A stretch of 64,000 nucleotides of DNA from Xylophilus ampelinus. Lineage in GTDB: Bacteria > Pseudomonadota > Gammaproteobacteria > Burkholderiales > Burkholderiaceae_C. Positions 8,656 through 17,216 of this stretch are shown here, piece after piece. Both the position numbers and the translations under genes were made by a program. The stretch spans positions 1 to 64,000 of the forward strand of contig NZ_CABFMN010000087.1 of assembly GCF_901875635.1 (NCBI RefSeq), in the 5' to 3' direction. The notes beneath the pieces are model-generated. The model made no database searches, was not told the DNA's origin, and was given only the letters and a program-made list of their open reading frames with translations. The first letter of the stretch is position 1. Each line of letters opens with the position of its first letter.

Positions 8656-9435
8656 TCAAGGGGGCGCCGCGGCCCCCGGGTCCGCAGAAATGCGACGGAT
8701 CACACGAATCGGCATTTCGTCCCAGGTCCTGCCGCACAGTTCGCGACCGTTGGCGGCCTTCGCCCGCTTCTTGCCGTCGGCGCCCCAGCCACCCCATTGC
8801 TTGAAGAAGAAGGCGACACCCTGATCCTGGCACTGCAGCCGCACCGCCTCGGCCCACTCCATCTTCATCGGCCGCGCCTTCGGCCCGGACTCGCCGCCCA
8901 CGATGACCCAGTGGATGTCCGCCAGATCGAGTTCGCCCACATCCGACAGCAAGGGCTCCACCGACAGAAAACGAATGGAGGCCGGCACCTTGCGCAGATG
9001 GTCGATGCGCGGCACGCCGTACTTGCGATCCTCCACCGAGACGCCCAGCCAGGCGTTGTTGGGCACTGCGCGCGTCTTGAAGTAGCGGGCCATGCGCGCG
9101 GCCCGCTTGGTGAGTATTTGGTACGTGTGCTGCGGCGTCTGGTCAATCACCGCCAAGACCTTTGCGATGTACGCATCCGGCACCCGCTCATGGAACAGGT
9201 CCGACATCGAATTCACGAAGTAGACCGTCGGTTTTCTGCGTTTGATCGGATCACCGAGCCGGTCGGGCAACAGCGTGAGCGCAAATCCGTTCTCGTAGCC
9301 CGGCGTGCCCATGGCCTTGAGCCGCTTGGCCATGGCTTCCGCATAGCAGTGCTTGCACCCGGGCGAGATCTTGGTGCACCCGATCGTCGGATTCCAGGTC
9401 TGCTCCGTCCATTCGATGCTGCTGACCGTTGTCAT
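8656..9435 (-). CDS. DUF5131 / phage Gp37-Gp68 three-Cys-motif protein
   Basis: The N-terminus contains the defining cysteine cluster IGCTKISPGCKHCYAEAM (C-x6-C-x2-C, radical-SAM-like spacing) after WTEQTWNP. Further family features are VYFVNSMSDLFH, ILTKRA, WLGVSVED and FKQWGGWG. At 259 residues it is of family length. ATG 9435 overlaps the stop of the upstream S24 gene by 4 nt (ATGA), so the two are translationally coupled. The fold suggests a radical SAM-like enzyme using an Fe-S cluster, but the substrate is unknown. It lies between two tcmP genes and a LexA-like repressor, a configuration suggesting a regulated, possibly DNA-damage-responsive module. Confidence 0.85.
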   Translation of the reverse strand: MTTVSSIEWTEQTWNPTIGCTKISPGCKHCYAEAMAKRLKAMGTPGYENGFALTLLPDRLGDPIKRRKPTVYFVNSMSDLFHERVPDAYIAKVLAVIDQTPQHTYQILTKRAARMARYFKTRAVPNNAWLGVSVEDRKYGVPRIDHLRKVPASIRFLSVEPLLSDVGELDLADIHWVIVGGESGPKARPMKMEWAEAVRLQCQDQGVAFFFKQWGGWGADGKKRAKAANGRELCGRTWDEMPIRVIRRISADPGAAAPP

Positions 9436-10073
9436 CTGCGTGTCCCTCTCGTCGCCAGGGCCCTGCCCGCTGCCTCTGATCTGTAGTTGCGCACGATACC
9501 CGTGACGACGCCAACGACCGTCAACGACGACGTCGGCACCATGGATGGTCGGCTTCCGCCATGGCCATGGGCTACGAGACGCGGGTGTCCGTGCTGGCGC
9601 CTGAATTCCTTGATGGTGTAGCGCCCGTCAATTTCCGCCACCACGATGTCGCCGTCGCTGGCGGGCAATCCCACCTGCACCGCGGCGACGTCGCCGCTCA
9701 GGATGCCGGCGTCGACCATGGATTCGCCACGCACCTTCACGAACACGGTCTTCGACGGCCTGGAGAGCAGGATCTGGTCCAGCGCCTGAGCCTGCACCAC
9801 GCCGGTCGCACTGCTCTCCGCACCGAATCCCGCCCGAATCTCGTCATCGCTGAGCTCCAGCGTGAAGAAGCTCGGCCCGGGCGCCAGACGCCCGCCCGCC
9901 ACCTTGGTCACATGGCCCGATGCGATCAGCCGCTGCGTGAGCTTGAACGCCGCGTTCTTTGCCTTGAAGCCCAGTGCCATGGCCATCTGGCTGTACGACG
10001 GCAGGCAGCCCATCCTTGCGTAGGTGTCGCGTAGCCGGCGCAGGTGCACGGCATCGTGGTTGGGTCGGGCCAT
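9432..10073 (-). CDS. LexA/S24-type autoproteolytic repressor
   Basis: The N-terminal winged helix (LRDTYARMGCLPSYSQMAMALGF) resembles LexA. The C-terminal S24 domain has the Ser/Lys dyad: Ser118 in RGESMVDAGILSGD and Lys155 in YTIKEFR. A likely self-cleavage bond is Ala81-Gly82 in IRAGFGA, spaced from the serine as in LexA. Such proteins are cleaved on RecA filaments, releasing their operons on DNA damage. A perfect inverted repeat lies 9 bp upstream of the start, pointing to autoregulation. The overlap with DUF5131 makes it the likely controller of the downstream TcmP/retron genes. Confidence 0.83.
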   Translation of the reverse strand: MARPNHDAVHLRRLRDTYARMGCLPSYSQMAMALGFKAKNAAFKLTQRLIASGHVTKVAGGRLAPGPSFFTLELSDDEIRAGFGAESSATGVVQAQALDQILLSRPSKTVFVKVRGESMVDAGILSGDVAAVQVGLPASDGDIVVAEIDGRYTIKEFRRQHGHPRLVAHGHGGSRPSMVPTSSLTVVGVVTGIVRNYRSEAAGRALATRGTRR

Positions 10074-10081
10074 GTCGCAAT

Positions 10082-10105
10082 ATTAGTGGCCAACCGTCCA
10101 CTAAT
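10082..10105 (-). promoter_or_regulatory. Inverted-repeat operator upstream of the S24 repressor
   Basis: ATTAGTGG (10082-10089) and CCACTAAT (10098-10105) form a perfect 8-bp inverted repeat with an 8-bp spacer, starting 9 bp upstream of the repressor start codon. Location and symmetry fit a dimeric LexA-like autorepression site. The sequence is unlike the SOS CTG-N10-CAG box, so the protein probably has its own specificity. Confidence 0.6.
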
Positions 10106-10156
10106 CAAGAAAATGCGGTGGAGGCGCGGCACGCGGGCCGCGCCAGGGATGCATCC

Positions 10157-10993
10157 TCAAAAGAGATCGGGTGTGGCGCTGCGCGCGACGTCACCCCAGA
10201 TGCGGTCGGGCAGCGGGTGGCGCGAGAAGAACACTAGGCGGTAGATGGAGTGCCCCCGACCGTTGGTGATCAGTGGCATCTGGCCGCTGACCGTGAAGCC
10301 CAGTGATGTGATCGTCGAGCACCAGGCACTGAAAAACCAGGACGGGAGGCTCGATTTCGACATCGAATCGCTCGGGATCGCGGCCCGCCAGCCCGGCAGG
10401 GTGTGGTCGAAGCGAGCCCGCCGGGGGTCCAGCTCCATGTCGATGTTGCGCGTCAGATCCATGAGGCTGAAATGGACCGCGAAATCGACGTACTGCAGCT
10501 GCGCCAGACTCTCGATGATGGGGAAGGCGAGGTACTCGAGGTTGTAGGGATCGATGTACGCCAGCGCCAGCGCGCCGAAGGGCACTGCGCGTGCCATGTC
10601 GTCGACCGTCTGGAGGGCGGGGCCGACAAAGGCCTGCACGTTCGCGCCGGCCGCGGCCAGCCGCGACTGGTTAGCTTGGACGCGCTCGGCCTCGATGTCG
10701 CCCACCAGGACGTCGGTAAACGGCACCGTGCACCCGACAGACTCGCGGTAGGCCGCCATGGAACCGCCGTCCCGCGTGAAACCTTCGCCCTCAACCTGGA
10801 TGCGACCTGGCCCACAGAAGGGATCGATCAGCACACGTCGCTTGAACTTGCGCCGCGCTTCGCGTGTGGCGTTGATGTATCGCGTGAGGTACAGGTGCTT
10901 TTGCTCGGGTACCCATCGTCCGACACCGCGGCCATGCGGCCCCCGCTCGATGGGCAAATGAGGATGTGAATCCGGCGGATGGTCATGTGGCAT
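10157..10993 (-). CDS. tcmP: Three-Cys-motif partner protein TcmP (copy 2)
   Basis: This 278-residue TcmP-type protein has KRRVLIDPFCGPGRI (glycine loop), DVLVGDIEAERV, LALAYIDPYNLEYL and VDFAVHFSLMDLTRN. The frame stays open upstream to 11365, but that stretch looks non-coding. ATG 10993 is chosen because a GAGGGAA ribosome-site-like sequence precedes it and the conserved region starts soon after. It is more divergent from the 7315-8589 copy than a recent duplicate would be. Two TcmP genes bracket the repressor and the DUF5131 gene, so each may act with the same three-Cys partner. The function of the family is unknown. Confidence 0.75.
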   Translation of the reverse strand: MPHDHPPDSHPHLPIERGPHGRGVGRWVPEQKHLYLTRYINATREARRKFKRRVLIDPFCGPGRIQVEGEGFTRDGGSMAAYRESVGCTVPFTDVLVGDIEAERVQANQSRLAAAGANVQAFVGPALQTVDDMARAVPFGALALAYIDPYNLEYLAFPIIESLAQLQYVDFAVHFSLMDLTRNIDMELDPRRARFDHTLPGWRAAIPSDSMSKSSLPSWFFSAWCSTITSLGFTVSGQMPLITNGRGHSIYRLVFFSRHPLPDRIWGDVARSATPDLF

Positions 10994-11526
10994 CGGCAAT
11001 CGTTCCCTCTTCCATGCATCGTGGACGCACACAATGTAGTTCGAACAGGCCGACCGAGCGGTCTGCCTGGTCGCGGCCGTGACGCTTCGGTGTTCGTGGC
11101 CGTGGCCGCCCGCAACGGTCGCCCGCAACGGTCGCCCGGGCACGCACCGCAACAGCAATCTGAGAGGGAGAAAACGGACGGAGATATTGCAGTCGGAGGA
11201 AGGCGTCCAGACCCCACGCGTGCACCCATACAACGGGCTGCGCCCTGGGCCCGCGGGTTTCGTCAATTTAAGACGGCAGTCGGAACCCGTGTGCTGGAGG
11301 ATTTCGTCGGTCTCAGGCGCGTACCGTCGATCCAGACCTTCTATGGGCTCCTGCGCCGGATCCACGGCACCGCCTCCGTGAACGAATCCTGCGACTGTGC
11401 GCTACGGGGCCCGACAACCATTATTTCGACTACTCGGCGGTACCTCGGTGCGCCCAACAACATCGAATTGCGTAGTCACCACTTAACTGAAATTTTTTAG
11501 CAAGCTCGTTGTCTCATTCAATCAGC
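10994..11526. other. Intergenic region, no gene supported
   Basis: These 533 bp lie between tcmP copy 2 and the Septu-like pair. ORFs in several frames have no recognisable motif or ribosome site. A short tandem duplication of about 13 bp (CAACGGTCGCCCG type) occurs near 11117-11146. Base composition falls toward the AT-rich Septu block after about 11460. The promoter of the tcmP-repressor operon presumably lies here. Confidence 0.4.
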
Positions 11527-12288
11527 TTACGCTTTTTTATCCGGGACCAAAGGCCCAGATTGTTGGCGCCGGACATCCTCCCTTAGCGCAACAACGACAG
11601 CTCGTGACCCAGGATGGTCATAGCGACGCGCCAACTCTTCAATGACTTCGAGGACCGACTCCTTGTGAGAAAGACTCTCAATCTCATGAAAAGCACGCAA
11701 TGCAATTTCTGCGTCTTCTGAAGCATCGACATCGAAATTGTCTGCAAGACGAGCGGAGTTCAGAGCTTGTATGCCGCAGACGGATATTGTGGTGCGGCCT
11801 TTCGTCGACTCTGTTTTTGACACTATTCGACCTATTGAATCAAACTCTAAATGATCAAACCACTCGTCTAGATGAGGGTGTACTATCGAATAATCGCCTG
11901 ATTCACTTGATAGAGCTTCAAACCGCAGACCCTTGCTGGAGATAGACTGATTTGATTTATGGCCATTGCACAATTTGCATGCCACTGCAAGGTTGCCGGC
12001 GTCAAACATGTATTCTGGATATGTGGATTTATCCAGAATATGCTCGGCATCATAAGTAAGCTTATGGTCGTGAAGTTCGATACTACAATAGCAACAGCGG
12101 CGGCGCTGATTTTTAAAATAGTGTTCCTTTGCTTCAGAGCGAAATTTTGCGATTAGCGGCGCATACTCACCGTCCAAAGTCGACCAATCCAATTTACTTT
12201 CAAGCGCGAGTTGCTTGATCTCCGTGTGTTCAGCTTCTGTCAGCGAGTGCACAGGGGCCAAGACTTTTGCTCGATGACGATAAGTCAT
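11527..12288 (-). CDS. ptuB: HNH endonuclease, PtuB-like (Septu)
   Basis: The 253-residue protein has a zinc-bound HNH fold: CCYC (first Cys pair), DAEHILDKS (catalytic His), GNLAVACKLCNGHKSN (Asn plus second Cys pair and the final motif). This is the PtuB/retron-type HNH nuclease arrangement. The start ATG overlaps the stop of the upstream ATPase gene by 4 nt, so the pair is co-translated. In Septu, the ATPase senses infection and the HNH subunit cleaves nucleic acid (family knowledge). Codon use is clearly AT-richer than in the flanking genes, a sign of separate acquisition. Confidence 0.8.
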   Translation of the reverse strand: MTYRHRAKVLAPVHSLTEAEHTEIKQLALESKLDWSTLDGEYAPLIAKFRSEAKEHYFKNQRRRCCYCSIELHDHKLTYDAEHILDKSTYPEYMFDAGNLAVACKLCNGHKSNQSISSKGLRFEALSSESGDYSIVHPHLDEWFDHLEFDSIGRIVSKTESTKGRTTISVCGIQALNSARLADNFDVDASEDAEIALRAFHEIESLSHKESVLEVIEELARRYDHPGSRAVVVALREDVRRQQSGPLVPDKKA

Positions 12289-13793
12289 TTGGATTGTTCC
12301 TTTGAGTGAGACCCAACGACCACGCGACGAGCCTTTTCTAGTAGAGCCCGCATCTCTTGAGGCCCTTCTCCAAAGCTTTGATAAAGCGCAAGGTACTCGT
12401 CGAGCTTGTCGAGAGAATACTGCCTGTCAAGGTCAGTTCCTGTCTCAGCGAGAGTAATAATACCAAATATCTCTTTTGAGATGTGGAGACTATTCGGAAT
12501 TGGTGTCTTAAATACGTCCGCCAATAATCCTTCGACGGACTTCGAAGGCAACGCGACTCCATCGTTCAGTAGACCTGTTTGCGCCAATCCGTTGTCCATA
12601 GCAATGATGGCGACGTTATGAGCAGCCGCTGACTGCGCAATGAGCGGCGAATGCGTGGCGATTATTACATGGCAGCCTTTAACTGCCTCGAGCGCAGTTG
12701 CGAGATGACGAAAGTAATTCATTTGCCAGCGCGGATGAAGACTTAACTCAGGCTCATCGATTAGTACGATTGAATCGTCTTCTAGCGCTGCAGCCAGTCC
12801 AAACATCGAGCAAAGCATTTGTTGCTGTCCAGAACTTGTGCGCGTCAAATCGACGGCCCGCCCGCCTACAGGATTAAGCTCTGCACCGGTGGCTTTAATT
12901 AATTCCAGCCTAGCCAAAATGGAAAATGCTTGCAAGTATGGAAAATCTGAGGTCATCCCATGACGATCCTTAAACGCATGAAACTCGAAAATTTCACATC
13001 CCTCCCGATTTAAGCTAGTCCCTTCGCCTTCGTGGCCGCGAATCATATTGATTGCATGCACGATGTACTCAGTGACTTCCTCGCAATCGCCATTTGACAA
13101 CTCTCGACTAAGTCGCTGCAGTACATTCTTGCCAACATAATGATCGTTAAGAGTTAGTTCGCCAGTTTGCGAGAATCGATATAGATCGCGGGCAAGCGCT
13201 TCCGAGTCTCCCGCGGCGTCCGCAATATGGCCAAAGAATTGCTCGGCTCGATATTTAAGTCGTATGCCTTCCTTAAAGCCAAGCTCCTCAAGTACATCAA
13301 ATGTGACCTTTGCGGTCGCCGGTCGGTCACTTAATCGAAGAATCGCTCTTTCGACTATGGAGAAAGGGAGTTGTTTGACTTGAACTCTGGAGCTTTGATG
13401 GAAACCGACGCACGAATACTCATCAATTTCAAGCTGCCTGTCTGAATAGACGGGGATATGATATCTCGGCGGAGTGCGGCGCCCCGAAGGGAAGCGAGAA
13501 AACGGGCTGAACGTTTGAGCTATTACGTGAACACGCTCGCGGTCATGGTCATCGTCAAGCTGGTCGGCAGGAGAGGTCGAGTGCCTAAATTCGGTGCTTC
13601 GACCCCATGTGATTCTCGCGCCAGAAGGGTTGCGTGTTCGACCATGAAATACGTTAGCGATAGTTGCCAATGCGTCGGTCTTTCCAGCGCCGTTAGGCCC
13701 CGTCAGCAGCGAGATGTGGTTTTCCCGCAAGCGGCTGGGAATACCGAAATTTACTTCGACACCTCTAGGTGTATTGACGGTGTAGATAAACAT
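12285..13793 (-). CDS. ptuA: ABC/SMC-type ATPase, PtuA-like (Septu)
   Basis: The 502-residue ATPase has Walker A GPNGAGKT (residues 32-39), an ABC signature-like TSSGQQQM, Walker B IVLIDEPELSLHPRWQ and the switch His in IIATHSPLI. This is the OLD/RecF-like architecture of PtuA. No transmembrane or nuclease domain is seen, so nuclease activity would come from the adjoining HNH protein. The same ATPase-HNH pair occurs in type I retrons, but here the only RT is 6 kb away with its own PRTase partner. A free-standing Septu system is therefore favoured. AT-rich codon use matches its partner. Confidence 0.82.
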   Translation of the reverse strand: MFIYTVNTPRGVEVNFGIPSRLRENHISLLTGPNGAGKTDALATIANVFHGRTRNPSGARITWGRSTEFRHSTSPADQLDDDHDRERVHVIAQTFSPFSRFPSGRRTPPRYHIPVYSDRQLEIDEYSCVGFHQSSRVQVKQLPFSIVERAILRLSDRPATAKVTFDVLEELGFKEGIRLKYRAEQFFGHIADAAGDSEALARDLYRFSQTGELTLNDHYVGKNVLQRLSRELSNGDCEEVTEYIVHAINMIRGHEGEGTSLNREGCEIFEFHAFKDRHGMTSDFPYLQAFSILARLELIKATGAELNPVGGRAVDLTRTSSGQQQMLCSMFGLAAALEDDSIVLIDEPELSLHPRWQMNYFRHLATALEAVKGCHVIIATHSPLIAQSAAAHNVAIIAMDNGLAQTGLLNDGVALPSKSVEGLLADVFKTPIPNSLHISKEIFGIITLAETGTDLDRQYSLDKLDEYLALYQSFGEGPQEMRALLEKARRVVVGSHSKEQSK

Positions 13794-13885
13794 TCAGTGT
13801 CCTTGTGTGCCCTAATTCAGGCCTCCGACTGCAGGTCCTGAAAGTTGACTTGTAAACAACTGGTTTGCGAGCAAGCGTCCTGTTT

Positions 13886-15306
13886 TCAGTTGTGAATCTT
13901 TGCGCCGGTATTGCTTGTGGCCCTGAAGTATTTCACTACTGAATCCACGCTTTGGTGCCCCGTAAGTGCCATCGTCTCGGCAAGCGGCATGGCCTGGCGC
14001 CCCGCCTCGGTTACGAACCCTGAACGGAGCGAGTGAGCAGAAACCCCCCTTCCTCCATCCCGCAGCCAGACACCTCTCCTTCACCACATCCCGGACAGCC
14101 GCGGCTGCCAGCGCTTCTCCGACATGCCCGCCCCGCCGAATCCTCCGGAAGATCGCTCCCTCCTTGATCCTTGTTGCGCAAGCAGCTGGAGCCAGGCCTG
14201 CATCGCCTGGCCCGCGGTGCCTGTGAGTGGCTTCATGTCCTCGGGCCGCAGCTCGCCGCGTTGATTGGTCTTGGAGTGCCGCAGCGTGAAGATGAAGCCG
14301 CCCTCCTCCACCTTTTGAAGATGCTCGATCCGGGCTGAGGCCACCTCGGACCGCCGGCGCCCGCCTGTTGACCAGGCAAAAAGAAGAAGCGCCCGGTCCC
14401 GAACTCCCTTCGGAGACTCATCGCAGGTCGCCAGGATCTGCTGCAGCGGGTCTTTCGTCAGGGCGCGCTGCTTCTGCGGCCGCACGCCGCGCTTGGCGTA
14501 GGCGCGACGCGTGCGCGCGAGGAGTTCTCGCACAAGCGGATCGGCGCAGGGGTTCACCAGGCCGGCCTCGGCGCCGGGCGTGCGGCTGCCTAGTGGCTGG
14601 CCAGCCACCCCTTCCAGGCCTTCGATGCCTGCCCTGGAGGCGCCCAGTACGTCCTCAATGCCGCTGTGCCATGCCCGGCCCGTTTGGGCCATCTGGTGGG
14701 CCTTGGAGAGCACGGCGTCCTATGCACCAGGGTCGCTAGCGCCGGCGCGCTCGCTTTTCCCTTGTAGCCGCCGGCGACGAGCGCGTCGTCGACGTCGGGC
14801 GGCAGCTCGGTAATGACGTCCGTGAGGACACGTCCTTTTTGCAATCTTTTGGGCTTCGGCGTGGCGACCGCCTCAGCCGGCTGGCCATCGCCCTCCGGAT
14901 CTTCGCTCTCCTCCGCCTGGTCGGCGATTGAGGACGCGTCCTCAGCCGACTCCGCTTCCGGCCGCCGGGCGGCGTGGTCGTCGATGAACTGGACGACCAC
15001 TGGCACGGGCACGGGAAGCGACAGCGCCTGGCCGTAGCGCGCAGCGAACCATGCACACCAGTAGCGCATGGCGGAGCTGTACGAGAACCGTGTATTCGTC
15101 GCCTCGCCCTGCCGCAGCAATGCTCGCGCCGCCATCTCGGTCGTGGCCGCCAGCCGATGCGGCTCGAGGACCGCGCGGCGGGCCGCGAGCGAGGCCAGCG
15201 GGTGCACGTCCGGGCCCTGGACCTCGCTGGCGGGGCCGCGCACGACCCCCTTGGCGATTTCCGGGCTCGGCTGTTCCGCGGAGGGCGCTCTTATGGCATT
15301 TATCAT
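13886..15306 (-). pseudogene. Tyrosine recombinase/integrase, frameshifted remnant
   Basis: A full-length integrase can be reassembled across frames. The N-terminal part (15306 to ~14720) includes NTRFSYSSAMRYWCAWF. Near 14720 a one-base deletion (RT-AVLSKAHQM) changes frame into 14713-14081, which carries STGGRRRSEVAS (catalytic Arg). Further shifts near 14110 and in a six-C run near 14050 lead to SAHSLRSGFVTEAG, LTGHQSVDSVV and KYFRAT (the HxxR, His and Tyr motifs), ending at 13886-13888. All catalytic residues are encoded but no single frame contains them. It sits divergently from kfrA with shared palindromes. Sequencing error in G/C runs could explain some shifts; three make decay likelier. 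Confidence 0.8.
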
Positions 15307-15369
15307 ATGTGCGACATATGATTTAATACATCATATCTTGATAAGTCTCGATAACTTTGACTTATCGAG
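15302..15369. promoter_or_regulatory. Palindromic operator cluster in the integrase/kfrA divergent promoter
   Basis: Two strong inverted repeats lie in a short AT-rich tract. ATCATATGT (15302-15310) pairs with ACATATGAT (15314-15322) over a 3-bp centre. CTCGATAA (15347-15354) pairs with TTATCGAG (15362-15369) over 7 bp. A third overlapping pair is GATAAGT (15340-15346) with ACTTATC (15360-15366). The first lies at the integrase start and the others about 95-120 bp before kfrA. KfrA proteins bind AT-rich palindromes in their own promoter, so this is the likely site. Confidence 0.65.
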
Positions 15370-15461
15370 GGTTATTCCAGCGATTTTGAGATGAATGGCG
15401 CATCCGGCGTCCGGGGTCGGCGCGCGGCAGCGATTCCGCAGTTCTGGAGCGAAAGGTCACC

Positions 15462-16532
15462 ATGATCGAATTCAACGAAACGCGTGGGCGCGGGATCCAG
15501 GAGGTCGACGTCTTTACGGCCGCTGACGCCCTGCTCGCCGAGGGAAGGCGGCCCACGATCGAGCGGGTGCGGCTGAAGATGGGCCGTGGATCGCCCAACA
15601 CGGTCAGCCCAATGCTCGAGCGCTGGTTTACGACGCTGGCCGATCGCCTCGTGGGCGTGAAGCCCGCGGCGGGGAGCCCTGCGGGCAACGATGCAGATGG
15701 CATGCCCACGAGCGTGCGCAACGCGGCGCGGCTGCTGTGGGAAACCGCGCGGCGCGAGGCAGAAGAGGTCCAGCGTGCGGCGCTCGAATCGGCGCGAGAC
15801 GAACTACAGGGCCGAGAGGAAGCGCTGGCAGCCGCCCAGGTGACCCTAACCCAGCGTGAAGACGCATTTGCGCTGGCACGCACCAGCCTGGATGTCGCCC
15901 TCACCTCCGCGCAGCAAGCCCGCGAAACGCTGGATCGACAGTTGAACGACCATGTCCTCGAAGCGCAGCGGGTGCGCAAAGGCTTGGAGGACGAGGTGAA
16001 GCGGCTCAACGCCCTTCTCGCGCAAGCTGCCGGTGCGCAGGAGCAGATGCGCCAGGACCACGCACAGATCGTCACAGCCAAGGATCAGGATCTGCGCCAG
16101 GCGCTGGAACGGCATGCTGGCCAGGAAAAGCACATGCTCGCCAAGGTCGACCGCGCACGGCAGGCGACTCGAGCGCTGGAGAGTGACTTGGCAAAGGAGC
16201 AGCAGCGGCGCACCAAGTTCGAAGAGTCGGCGGCGAAACGCTTGGAGGCCGAGCTCGGCAGGCAGGCCGAGCTTCGCGAGACATCCCGCGAGTCGGAAGC
16301 ACGCCTGCGCGACCAGATCTCTACGCAGAAAGCAGAACTCGCTCATTCTCATTCGGCCACAGCGACCGCGCGGGCGGAAATCGATGCTCTGAAGCGGCGC
16401 CTCGAGGAAGAAAAGTCCGCGCACGAGCGGACGCGCGACATGCTGGGTGCCTCACTTTCACGCAAGTTCACATCAAATGAAGCGACGCAGGCCCCTGCCG
16501 TGAAACGAGTCCGACGAGCACCAAAGTCGTGA
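15462..16532 (+). CDS. kfrA: KfrA-type DNA-binding coiled-coil protein
   Basis: The N-terminal ~110 residues form the KfrA_N DNA-binding domain, recognisable by VFTAADALLAEGRRPTIERV and GRGSPNTVSPMLERW. From about residue 95 to 335 the protein is an almost unbroken coiled coil rich in Glu, Ala, Arg and Gln, ending in a basic tail (KRVRRAPKS). KfrA proteins are plasmid-borne autorepressors that assist stable inheritance. ATG 15462 follows a GAAAGG ribosome-like site. The gene diverges from an integrase remnant with operator palindromes between them, a pairing common on Burkholderiales plasmids and islands. Its length (356 aa) is normal for the family. Confidence 0.85.
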   Translation: MIEFNETRGRGIQEVDVFTAADALLAEGRRPTIERVRLKMGRGSPNTVSPMLERWFTTLADRLVGVKPAAGSPAGNDADGMPTSVRNAARLLWETARREAEEVQRAALESARDELQGREEALAAAQVTLTQREDAFALARTSLDVALTSAQQARETLDRQLNDHVLEAQRVRKGLEDEVKRLNALLAQAAGAQEQMRQDHAQIVTAKDQDLRQALERHAGQEKHMLAKVDRARQATRALESDLAKEQQRRTKFEESAAKRLEAELGRQAELRETSRESEARLRDQISTQKAELAHSHSATATARAEIDALKRRLEEEKSAHERTRDMLGASLSRKFTSNEATQAPAVKRVRRAPKS

Positions 16533-16722
16533 TCGAGAGCAACCGCCAAGTTCGGACCTGTAGGCGGACCAAGCCCGGTAGCGGCGCTGCATCGCTGCAG
16601 CGATGCGTGCAGATGACGCATTCGTAATCCGGCGGTCGGGAATTCAGAGAACCCACTTTCTAAAGTTTCGTCATGGCGCTTCGTTTCATGGCGCCTGCAA
16701 CCGATTGAAAGGGTTTTTCAAA

Positions 16723-17127
16723 ATGCAGATCACTCGCAAGACCATGGCCGTACTTGCTTCCACGCTGGCGATCACCTGTGCACCGGCTTTTGCCGGCAAT
16801 TATGCCGAGGGTGACCCCCGCCCGCAGCCGCTGACCGCACAAGCGTCCGCTGGCGATGTGGCCACTCAAACGCGTCAGTGGATGGCCACCGCACCTACGG
16901 TGGGGTACCCCGAAGGCAACCCGCGCGGCAGCGTTCAGGTCAGTCAGCAGTCCCGCGCACAGGTCAACGCCGAAGCAGTGGCTTGGGCGTCCTCGGGCAT
17001 GTCACAGATTGCCTATGGCGAGGTCGGCATGGACAGCATGGGACCTGCATACAAGAGCGCCCTGCAGGCCTTCAATAGCATCCGTGCGAGCCAAGCCGCC
17101 CAAGTGAACGCGCCGCGTGCGCAATGA
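16723..17127 (+). CDS. Small secreted protein of the copper locus (NYAEGDPRP family, copy 1)
   Basis: This 134-residue protein begins with a Sec signal (MQITRKTMAVLASTLAITCAP, cleavage near AFA). The mature part starts GNYAEGDPRPQPL and contains GYPEGNPRG. The same two motifs and layout occur in the 28178-28618 product, so the two are paralogues. I know no function. Both copies stand next to copR-type regulators with a copper-box-like repeat nearby, which suggests a periplasmic role in metal stress. The long ORF starts at 16603, but ATG 16723 directly precedes the signal peptide and has a weak GAAAGGG upstream. Confidence 0.68.
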   Translation: MQITRKTMAVLASTLAITCAPAFAGNYAEGDPRPQPLTAQASAGDVATQTRQWMATAPTVGYPEGNPRGSVQVSQQSRAQVNAEAVAWASSGMSQIAYGEVGMDSMGPAYKSALQAFNSIRASQAAQVNAPRAQ

Positions 17128-17164
17128 GGATGCTCGCGAGCGGCCGCTGCGCCGCTCGCGCCCG

Positions 17165-17182
17165 GATGACAGGAATGTAATC
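17165..17182 (+). promoter_or_regulatory. CopR-box-like inverted repeat before the copR relic
   Basis: GATGAC (17165-17170), six bases, then GTAATC (17177-17182), 34 bp before the relic's ATG. It matches the repeat at 32290-32309 in five of six bases on one side and fully on the other, with identical 6-bp spacing. It probably bound the OmpR-family copper regulator. Confidence 0.5.
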
Positions 17183-17216
17183 TGGGCCCTAGCCCGACGA
17201 GCGATCCGATTGACAC

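Noticed and set aside
7369..9486. Long plus-strand ORFs at 7369-8379 and 8449-9486
   Set aside because: They lie opposite TcmP and DUF5131 genes whose motifs are clear, and show no domain of their own.
11117..11146. Short direct repeat as start of a CRISPR or iteron array
   Set aside because: Only two imperfect units of about 13 bp, with no further regular spacing.
10994..11365. N-terminal 124-residue extension of TcmP copy 2
   Set aside because: The extension looks non-coding, and ATG 10993 has a ribosome-like site next to the conserved region.
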